Shown: positions 32,303 to 37,316 of the stretch, in pieces
How the letters are laid out: each line of letters opens with the position of its first letter
Position numbering within the stretch: the stretch's first letter is position 1
Assembly (NCBI GenBank): GCA_035465955.1
Contig: DATIVK010000087.1
Span: 1-37,316, forward strand
Direction of reading: 5' to 3'
DNA: 37,316 bases
DNA from: DATIVK01 sp035465955
Lineage (GTDB): Bacteria; Myxococcota; Myxococcia; Myxococcales; Anaeromyxobacteraceae
The notes under the pieces: model-generated
Seen by the model: the letters and a program-made list of their open reading frames with translations, nothing else
Told to the model about the DNA's origin: nothing
Databases searched by the model: none
Made by a program: the position numbers and the translations under genes

Positions 32303-32736
32303 GGGTCGTCCTCGACTCCGACGTCCTCCTCGCGGCCTTCGGAACCCATGGGCTCTGCGAGGCGCTGCTCGCGGAGTGCCTCGAGGGGCACGTGCTCGTC
32401 TGTTCCGACCACATCCTGCAGGAGCTGGAGAGGTACCTCGGCGGGAAGTTCAGGGTGCCCGCCGGGGAGGTCACGGAGATCGTCCGGTTCGTGCGCGCGC
32501 ACTGCGAGCTGGCGGAGCCGTCCGACGAGCCGGCGGGTGCCTGCCCGGACCCCGACGACCTGCCCGTGCTCGGGACGGCCGTGGCCGGGAGCGCCGACCT
32601 TCTCGCTACGGGGGACGCGGCGCTCCTCGCGATGAAGGACTACAAGGGCATTCCGATCGTGACCGTGCGCTCGTGCTACGAGCGCGTGAGCTCCGAGGGA
32701 CCGACGCCGGGAGTCGGCAGGAGGAGGCGGAAGTGA
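32299..32736 (+). CDS. PIN-domain toxin of a VapBC-like pair (COG1569 type)
   Basis: A 145-residue PIN-fold ribonuclease toxin. Acidic active-site residues are visible in VVLDSDVLLAAF (Asp6, Asp8), ILQELERYL (Glu), ACPDPDDLPVLGTAVAG (Asp) and LATGDAALLAM (Asp). The 'CPDPDD.PVLGTA..G.ADLLATGD' frame is that of the COG1569 PIN group. The GTG start overlaps the antitoxin stop, and its own stop overlaps the tlyA GTG, so toxin translation runs straight into tlyA. The C-terminus is Arg/Lys-rich (GVGRRRRK). Confidence 0.87.
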   Translation: MRVVLDSDVLLAAFGTHGLCEALLAECLEGHVLVCSDHILQELERYLGGKFRVPAGEVTEIVRFVRAHCELAEPSDEPAGACPDPDDLPVLGTAVAGSADLLATGDAALLAMKDYKGIPIVTVRSCYERVSSEGPTPGVGRRRRK

Positions 32737-33473
32737 AGCGCCAGCGGATCGATCTCCTCCTCGTGGAGCGCGGCCTCGCCGAGTCGCGGACCCGCGCCCA
32801 GGCCCTCGTCATGGCGGGCGCCGTCGTCGCGGGCGACACGCGCATCGACAAGCCCGGCCAGCTCGTCGACCCCGCCCTCGAGATCCGGCTCAAAGGGGAC
32901 GCCGCCCCGCAGAAGTACGTCTCGCGGGGCGCGCTCAAGCTGGAGAAGGCGCTCGCCGTCTTCCCGATCGATCCCGCCGGGAAGACCTGCGCCGACCTCG
33001 GCGCCTCCACCGGCGGGTTCACCGATCTGCTGCTCCAGCGGGGCGCCGCGAAGGTCTACGCCGTGGACGTCGGCTACGGACAGCTCCATCCGAAGGTCAG
33101 GAACGACCCCCGGGTCGTGGTCCGGGAGCGCGAGAACGCGCGCAGCCTGACGGCGGAGGCGCTCGGAGAGCAGGTGGATCTCGTCGTCGGAGACCTCTCC
33201 TTCATCTCGCTCAAGCTGATCCTCCCGGCGGTGAAGGCTATCCTGAAGCCGGGCGGCCAGGCGGCCCTCCTCGTGAAGCCCCAGTTCGAGGTGGGGAAGG
33301 GGGAGGTCGGCAAGGGGGGCGTCGTCCGCGACGACGCGAAGCGCCGCGCGGCCCTCGACGCCGTCGCCGAGTTCGCCCGCGGGCTCGGCTTCGAGATCCT
33401 CGGCCACGCCGAGTCGCCCATCGAGGGGCCGGCGGGGAACCGCGAGTGGCTGCTCGGGCTGACGCTGGGGTAG
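32733..33473 (+). CDS. tlyA: TlyA-family rRNA (2'-O) methyltransferase
   Basis: A 246-residue rRNA methyltransferase/putative haemolysin-family protein. The N-terminal S4 RNA-binding domain (about residues 3-60) has RIDLLLVERGLAESRTRAQA. The linker YVSRGALKLEKAL precedes a Rossmann methyltransferase domain with the SAM motif ADLGASTGGFTDLLLQ (87-102), VYAVDVGYGQL, GDLSFISLKLILPAV and KPQFEVGKGEVGKGG. GGAGGAGG lies before the GTG, which overlaps the toxin stop. tlyA normally follows dxs directly in this operon type, so the toxin-antitoxin pair looks inserted between them. Members methylate 16S and/or 23S rRNA. Confidence 0.93.
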   Translation: MKRQRIDLLLVERGLAESRTRAQALVMAGAVVAGDTRIDKPGQLVDPALEIRLKGDAAPQKYVSRGALKLEKALAVFPIDPAGKTCADLGASTGGFTDLLLQRGAAKVYAVDVGYGQLHPKVRNDPRVVVRERENARSLTAEALGEQVDLVVGDLSFISLKLILPAVKAILKPGGQAALLVKPQFEVGKGEVGKGGVVRDDAKRRAALDAVAEFARGLGFEILGHAESPIEGPAGNREWLLGLTLG

Positions 33474-33495
33474 GGCGGCGGAGGTCCCCGCCGTG

Positions 33496-33501
33496 TATGA
33501 T
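33496..33501 (+). promoter_or_regulatory. Possible -10 of the small-protein/nucleotidyltransferase pair
   Basis: TATGAT ends 7 bases before the GTG at 33509, the spacing expected for a leaderless transcript. In-frame ATGs at 33497 and 33500 lie inside the hexamer and would then not be start codons. Confidence 0.3.
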
Positions 33502-33508
33502 GCGGACA

Positions 33509-33730
33509 GTGAGCGCGCGCGCCGCAAGAGCCGCCGGGACCAGCCGGATCGTGGGGCTCCACGAGGACCACGGTGAGTTCGACCGCAGGTTCTGGGAGGG
33601 CATCCCGCCCTCGCGGCGGCTGGAGATCGTGTGGGAGTTGGCGCTCGAGTACCTCGCCTGGCGGGAGCCCGATGCCGGTCAATCCGGACTTCAGAGATCT
33701 GTTTGCCGCCTTGAACGGCGCGCGCGCTGA
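33509..33730 (+). CDS. Small partner protein upstream of a nucleotidyltransferase
   Basis: A 73-residue protein of unknown biochemical role. The central region reads HEDHGEFDRRFWEGIPPSRR then LEIVWELALEYLAW, and the end is GQSGLQRSVCRLERRAR. Small proteins with the 'W.L..eyl...g......LQRSV.R..RR' ending occur upstream of, and overlapping, nucleotidyltransferase genes in many genomes (my recollection of the family, not searched). Here the overlap with the downstream gene is 59 bases in another frame. The pairing and size suggest an antitoxin-like or regulatory partner. The start is uncertain (GTG 33509, ATG 33497 or ATG 33500). Confidence 0.65.
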   Translation: MSARAARAAGTSRIVGLHEDHGEFDRRFWEGIPPSRRLEIVWELALEYLAWREPDAGQSGLQRSVCRLERRAR

Positions 33731-34130
33731 GTTCCTGCTCGTCGGCGGTTACGCCCTCGCGGTCCACGCCCTGCCGCGTTTCACGAAGGACCTCGACGTC
33801 TGGGTGAACCCGACGCCGGAGAACGCCGCGCGGGTCCTCTCGGCCCTGAAGGCATTTGGCGCCCCGCTCGGCGAGCTGACCGAGCGGGACCTCTCCACGC
33901 CAGGGATCGTCTTCCAGATGGGCCTGCCCCCCAACCGTATCGACATCCTCACGTCGATCGACGGCGTCACCTTCGGGGAGGCGTGGCCGTCGAGGCTCGC
34001 CACCGAGTACGGCGGCCAGCCCCTTCCCGTCATCGGGCGAGCCCACCTCGTCGCCAACAAGCGGGCGAGCGCGCGCCCGCAGGACCTCGTCGACGCGGAC
34101 GCCTTGGAGCGCCCTGGGCCCTCGCGCTGA
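33672..34130 (+). CDS. Minimal nucleotidyltransferase, AbiEii/DUF6036-like
   Basis: A 152-residue protein with a nucleotidyltransferase core. The motif VGGYALAVHALPRFTKDLDV (about residues 24-43) carries the GG, His, Arg-x-Thr and metal-binding Asp40/Asp42 pattern, and a third Asp lies in NRIDILTSIDG. The C-terminal LPVIGRAHLVANKRASARPQ DLVDADAL is the usual ending of these minimal proteins. The upstream small protein overlaps it by 59 bases, which forces coordinated translation. Members related to AbiEii act as toxins that modify nucleotides or tRNA; for this subgroup that is inference. The pair lies between tlyA and the rimP promoter, as a removable module. Confidence 0.82.
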   Translation: MPVNPDFRDLFAALNGARAEFLLVGGYALAVHALPRFTKDLDVWVNPTPENAARVLSALKAFGAPLGELTERDLSTPGIVFQMGLPPNRIDILTSIDGVTFGEAWPSRLATEYGGQPLPVIGRAHLVANKRASARPQDLVDADALERPGPSR

Positions 34131-34212
34131 GGTCGGGCAGGTCGCTCCGGGTGCCGTAAAGAGGGGAGCCGCGCCGCGGCGCTCCGCCGCCTCCCCCAAG
34201 CGCCCCGTCACC

Positions 34213-34241
34213 TTGACCCCGACGGCCCATTCTGTTAACAA
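34213..34241 (+). promoter_or_regulatory. Predicted promoter of the rimP-nusA-ylxR-infB operon
   Basis: TTGACC (34213-34218) is followed after 17 bases by TAACAA (34236-34241), which is preceded by TGT, an extended -10 context. The region is markedly richer in A+T than its surroundings. Transcription would start near 34248, giving about 80 bases of leader that contain the terminator hairpin at 34280-34311. Confidence 0.5.
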
Positions 34242-34279
34242 ACGCGCACATTTTCGAGGTCCCCGGGCGACCGGGCACG

Positions 34280-34316
34280 AAAGTGGGCCGCTGGAGCGCC
34301 CCACTTTTTTTATTTT
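34280..34316 (+). terminator. Intrinsic terminator in the rimP leader, likely attenuator
   Basis: An 8-bp stem pairs AAAGTGGG (34280-34287) with CCCACTTT (34300-34307); after one C-C mismatch three more pairs close a TGGA loop. Seven T residues (34305-34311), then ATTTT, follow. This is the only textbook Rho-independent terminator I see in the window. It lies between the predicted rimP promoter and the rimP ATG, with the ribosome-binding site AAGAGGAAGAG just after it. Confidence 0.8.
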
Positions 34317-34329
34317 CCAAGAGGAAGAG

Positions 34330-34845
34330 ATGGCTGGCGTCGCAGAGCAACCGATCCCCGCGCGCGCCCGCGCCCTCCTGGAGCCGATCCTGGCCCGGGA
34401 CGGCTACGAGCTCGTCGAGGTGGAGTGGACCCGCGCCCCCGGGCGCTGGACGCTGCGCGTCTTCATCGACAAGGAGGGCGGCGTCAGCCTCGACGACTGC
34501 CAGGCCGTCTCCCAGACCCTCGACACCATCCTGGACGTCGAGGACTTCATCACCCAGGGCTACGACCTGGAGGTCTCGTCTCCGGGCGTGGACCGGCCGC
34601 TCCGCAAGCCCGGGGACTTCCAGCGCTTCGCCGGGCAGCGCGCGCACGTGAAGAGCTACGGACCGGTCGAGGGGACCGCGCCCGGCTCGCCGGCCCGGAA
34701 GAACTGGACCGGGACGCTCAGGGGCTTCGAGGACGGGAAGGTCGCCATCGACGTGGATGGCGTGCTCCACCGGATTCCGCACGATCAGATCGCGAAGGCC
34801 AACCTCGAGTACGACTTCGAGGCGGACCTTCGGAGGAAGGACTGA
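34330..34845 (+). CDS. rimP: Ribosome maturation factor RimP
   Basis: A 171-residue cytosolic factor for 30S subunit maturation. The N-terminal alpha/beta domain shows PILARDGYELVEVEWTR, RVFIDKEGGVSLDDCQAVSQ and LEVSSPGVDRPLRKPGDFQR, all family signatures. The C-terminal SH3-like domain follows with GTLRGFEDGKVAIDVDG and a final YDFEADLRRKD. The ATG has a good purine-rich RBS (AAGAGGAAGAG). nusA begins 3 bases after its stop, the near-universal rimP-nusA-ylxR-infB order. Confidence 0.96.
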   Translation: MAGVAEQPIPARARALLEPILARDGYELVEVEWTRAPGRWTLRVFIDKEGGVSLDDCQAVSQTLDTILDVEDFITQGYDLEVSSPGVDRPLRKPGDFQRFAGQRAHVKSYGPVEGTAPGSPARKNWTGTLRGFEDGKVAIDVDGVLHRIPHDQIAKANLEYDFEADLRRKD

Positions 34846-34848
34846 ACC

Positions 34849-36519
34849 ATGCAGCAGGCCGTCAACCTGAACCTCATCCTGGACCAGGTCGCCAAGGACA
34901 AGGGCATCGAGCGCGTGCGCCTCGTGGAGATCCTCGAGGAGGCGATCGTCAGCGCCGCGAAGCGCCACTTCGGCATGGAGCGCGCCCTCAAGGCCCACTT
35001 CGACGCGGACAAGGGGCAGGTCGATCTCTTCCAGGTCCTCACCATCGTGGCGGACGCGACGGAGGAGGCGCCGATCGCCGATCCGGTCAACATGGTCCCC
35101 GTCTCGGTGGCGGTGGCCAAGGGGATCGAGGTCGAGGCGGGCGACGAGCTCGAGTTCCCGATCTACTACCGGACCGAGGACGAGGCGGAGGCCCGCGCGC
35201 AGGACGACCAGTGGGGCGACCTCCTCAAGATCAAGACGTACCGCCGCTCCTTCGGCCGCATCGCCGCGCAGACGGCGAAGCAGGTGATGATCCAGGGCAC
35301 CCGCAACGCCGAGCGCGAGAACGTCTTCAACGAGTACAAGGACCGCAAGGGCGAGGTCATCACCGGCATCGTCCGGCGCTTCGAGCGCGGCAACATCATC
35401 GTCGACCTCGGCCGCGCCGAGGCGGTGCTCCCCATCCGCGAGCAGGTGCCGCGCGAGAGCTACCGCGCGGGTGACCGGATCCAGGCCTTCGTCTCCGAGG
35501 TGCTGCGCGAGTCCAAGGGGCCGCAGATCGTCCTCTCCCGCGCCTCCGTCGAGTTCCTCCGCAAGCTCTTCGAGATGGAGGTCCCGGAGATCGCCGAGGG
35601 CGTGGTCGTCATCGAGGCGGCGGCGCGCGAGCCCGGCGGGCGCTCCAAGATCGCGGTCTCGTCCCGCGACTCGGACGTCGATCCGGTCGGCGCCTGCGTC
35701 GGCATGAAGGGGAGCCGGGTCCAGGCGGTCGTCCAGGAGCTCCGCGGGGAGAAGATCGACATCGTCCCGTGGCACGACGACCCGGCCCGCTTCGTCTGCA
35801 ACGCGCTGGCGCCGGCCGAGGTCTCGCGCGTGCTCCTCGACGAGCAGAACGGCGCGATGGAGATCATCGTCCCCGACGACCAGCTCTCCCTCGCGATCGG
35901 CCGGCGCGGCCAGAACGTCCGGCTCGCGTCGCAGCTGACCGGCTGGAAGCTCGACATCAACAGCGAGACGCGCGTGAAGGAGATGCGCGAGTTCGCGACC
36001 GACAGCTTCACCGCCATCGGCATCCCGGAGGCCACGCAGGAGATGCTCTACGCGCACGGCTTCCGCAAGGCGCAGGATCTCGCCAACGCGTCGGCCGAGA
36101 TGCTCACGCAGTTCCCCGGCTTCGCGCTCGAGATGATCCCGGATCTGCAGACGCGGGCGCACGAGCAGGCGATCACCGACGCCGAGAAGGAGATGAAGCT
36201 CGAGGCGGAGCGCGAGGCCGCGCGGATCGCCGAGGCGCGCCGTCACCCCGACGAGCTGAGCCAGGAGGAGCGGCTCGCGCGGGTCCGGGGCGTGGGCGAG
36301 AAGACGATCGAGTCGCTCAAGCGCGCCGGCTACGGGACGGTCGAGGCGATCAACAAGGAGGCGGACGTCAACAAGCTCGCCGACTCGACCGAGCTCGGGA
36401 TCAAGAAGGCCCGCCAGATCAAGCACGCCGCGGGGGTCTACCTCGAGGAGGAGGCGAAGCTCCGCGCCGAGCTCGACGCGGAGAAGGCGAAGGCGGCTGG
36501 CGGCGGGGCGGGTGCGTGA
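34849..36519 (+). CDS. nusA: Transcription elongation/termination factor NusA
   Basis: A 556-residue RNA-polymerase-binding factor controlling pausing, termination and antitermination. Domains in order: N-terminal polymerase-binding domain (about 1-130; LILDQVAKDKGIERVRLVEI), S1 (about 160-230; GEVITGIVRRFERGNIIVDL), KH1 (SRDSDVDPVGACVGMKGSRV) and KH2 (LAIGRRGQNVRLASQLTGWK), then C-terminal helix-hairpin-helix segments (IGIPEATQEMLYAHGF; RVRGVGEKTIESLKRAGYGT) joined by a charged helix. It is longer than the ~345-residue minimal NusA and about 60 residues longer than that of E. coli. The ylxR GTG overlaps its stop. As the second gene behind an attenuator, NusA may feed back on its own operon (inference). 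Confidence 0.97.
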   Translation: MQQAVNLNLILDQVAKDKGIERVRLVEILEEAIVSAAKRHFGMERALKAHFDADKGQVDLFQVLTIVADATEEAPIADPVNMVPVSVAVAKGIEVEAGDELEFPIYYRTEDEAEARAQDDQWGDLLKIKTYRRSFGRIAAQTAKQVMIQGTRNAERENVFNEYKDRKGEVITGIVRRFERGNIIVDLGRAEAVLPIREQVPRESYRAGDRIQAFVSEVLRESKGPQIVLSRASVEFLRKLFEMEVPEIAEGVVVIEAAAREPGGRSKIAVSSRDSDVDPVGACVGMKGSRVQAVVQELRGEKIDIVPWHDDPARFVCNALAPAEVSRVLLDEQNGAMEIIVPDDQLSLAIGRRGQNVRLASQLTGWKLDINSETRVKEMREFATDSFTAIGIPEATQEMLYAHGFRKAQDLANASAEMLTQFPGFALEMIPDLQTRAHEQAITDAEKEMKLEAEREAARIAEARRHPDELSQEERLARVRGVGEKTIESLKRAGYGTVEAINKEADVNKLADSTELGIKKARQIKHAAGVYLEEEAKLRAELDAEKAKAAGGGAGA

Positions 36520-36779
36520 CGCGCCCTCGGCGCACGTGCGTCGGCTGTGGAGTCACGGCCGACCCCCGTTCGCTGGCGCGGTTGAGGTTGGACGGAGCGC
36601 GGGTGGTGATGGATGCGCGTGGCGAGCGGGGGGGGCGGGGAGCGTGGCTCCACCCCTCCGAGGGATGCCTGGCGCAGGCGGTGAAGCGGCGGGCCTTCGC
36701 GAGGGCCTTCCGCGCGGCCGTCGAGGTGGATGAGGCGGCGCTTCGGGTGCAGTTGACGGGTCGTAGCAATCGGGATTAG
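36516..36779 (+). CDS. ylxR: YlxR/DUF448-family protein
   Basis: An 87-residue small nucleic-acid-associated protein. The family motif RRTCVGCGV lies at residues 5-13, followed by LARLRLDGARVVMDARG and the GRGAWLHPSEGCLAQAVKR segment that matches the 'GRGAYvc....C...A.kk' pattern. The GTG start overlaps the nusA stop. YlxR is fixed between nusA and infB in many bacteria and has been linked to RNA binding and regulation, without a settled function. Confidence 0.92.
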   Translation: MTRPRRTCVGCGVTADPRSLARLRLDGARVVMDARGERGGRGAWLHPSEGCLAQAVKRRAFARAFRAAVEVDEAALRVQLTGRSNRD

Positions 36780-36790
36780 GAGTCGGCGCA

Positions 36791-37316
36791 ATGTCCAAGA
36801 AGCGGGTCCATGAGCTGGCGAAGCAGCTCAAGGAGCACGGGATCGAGCTCTCGAACCAGGAGCTCGTCGACAAGCTCCACCAGTTCGGATTCGACGTGAA
36901 GAGCCACTCGTCGTCGCTCGACGACGACCAGGCTCAGTCCGCGTTCGAGAAGATCGTGGGCGAGCGCAAGCCGAAGCCGGCCCCGGTCCGCCCTGCGGGC
37001 CCCGGCTTCGTGGTGCGCAAGAAGGCGCACGTCGAGCCGCCGCACGAGCCCGCCCCGGCCGCGGTCGTCGCCCCGCCTCCGCCCGTCGAGCCGAGGCCCG
37101 AGCCGGCCCCCGCCGCCATCGAGGCGCCGACGCCGGCCGACGCGCCCGTGGCCGAGGCGCCGAGCGCGATCGCGGCTCCGGCCGCCGAGGCGCCGAGCGC
37201 TCCGGCTCCCGCCGCTGCCGCTGCCGCTGCGCCGGCCGCCGAGCCGGCCCCGGCCCCGACCGCTCCTCCCGTCGGCGAGGTCGGCGCTCCGAGCGCCCCC
37301 GTGGCCGCCGTCCCCG
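36791..37316 (+). CDS. infB: Translation initiation factor IF-2, 5' part
   Basis: The first 175 codons of infB; the window ends inside the gene. The N-terminal IF2-N domain begins SKKRVHELAKQLKEHGIELS and continues NQELVDKLHQFGFDVKSHSS. After GFVVRKKA the sequence becomes a long low-complexity linker of Ala, Pro, Glu and Val, which is typical of deltaproteobacterial/myxobacterial IF-2 and is expected to precede the GTPase domain outside the window. TAGGAG (36777-36782), made from the ylxR stop, serves as RBS. Confidence 0.93.
   Translation, partial: MSKKRVHELAKQLKEHGIELSNQELVDKLHQFGFDVKSHSSSLDDDQAQSAFEKIVGERKPKPAPVRPAGPGFVVRKKAHVEPPHEPAPAAVVAPPPPVEPRPEPAPAAIEAPTPADAPVAEAPSAIAAPAAEAPSAPAPAAAAAAAPAAEPAPAPTAPPVGEVGAPSAPVAAVP

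Noticed and set aside
34163..34196. GGGGAG ... CTCCCC inverted repeat after the nucleotidyltransferase gene, considered as a terminator or fifth repeat copy
   Set aside because: Short arms, 22-base loop, no T-run and no repeat tail.

Overview
The window is 37.3 kb of very G+C-rich, gene-dense bacterial chromosome. Gene content and order (lysS-lolC-lolD-bamA-skp-lpxD-fabZ-lpxA-lpxI; hemE-hemN-hemH; xseA-xseB-ispA-dxs-tlyA; rimP-nusA-ylxR-infB), together with a receiver/DUF4388/J-domain/TPR protein, suggest a diderm of the Myxococcota, most like Anaeromyxobacter or a relative. This is inferred from content; no 16S gene is present. I see no rRNA, tRNA, CRISPR array, prophage or insertion sequence.

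Layout. 1-4710 (minus): a tightly coupled operon read leftward: an Omp85-like outer-membrane protein with one POTRA, a small secreted protein distantly like DUF4390, an NtrY-like sensor kinase, a short-chain dehydrogenase, and the start of a secreted protein cut by the window edge. 4876-7242 (plus): an aldo/keto reductase, then a secreted protein with one N-terminal CxxCH haem site followed by a beta-rich porin-like region, resembling the Cyc2 cytochrome-porin architecture. 7482-18122 (plus): lysS, then a long outer-membrane biogenesis block: Lol lipoprotein release (lolC/E, lolD), BamA, the chaperone Skp, and lipid A synthesis (lpxD, fabZ, lpxA, lpxI), ending in a DUF167 gene. 18139-21583 (plus): haem synthesis (hemE, hemN, hemH). 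21606-26831: a DHCR24/DWF1-like flavoprotein (minus), a WXXGXW/PepSY-like secreted protein (plus), a neutral zinc metallopeptidase (minus) and a degenerate-receiver scaffold protein (minus). 26905-33473 (plus): xseA, xseB, a single-domain response regulator, ispA, dxs, then a ribbon-helix-helix/PIN toxin-antitoxin pair lying between dxs and tlyA and translationally coupled to tlyA. 33509-34130: a small protein overlapping a minimal nucleotidyltransferase. 34213-37316: a promoter, an intrinsic terminator acting as a likely attenuator, then rimP-nusA-ylxR and the 5' part of infB.

Within operons most junctions are 4-base GTGA/ATGA or TGATG overlaps, so translational coupling is the rule. Two patterns run across the window: four copies of a short palindromic intergenic repeat in one orientation, and a recurrent -10-like hexamer placed only 7-10 nt before start codons, which suggests leaderless or near-leaderless transcripts. 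No intergenic gap exceeds 300 bases. The largest are 7243-7481 (repeat plus lysS promoter), 23016-23225 (divergent spacer, no confident site seen), 34131-34329 (rimP promoter and terminator) and 4711-4875 (divergent spacer).
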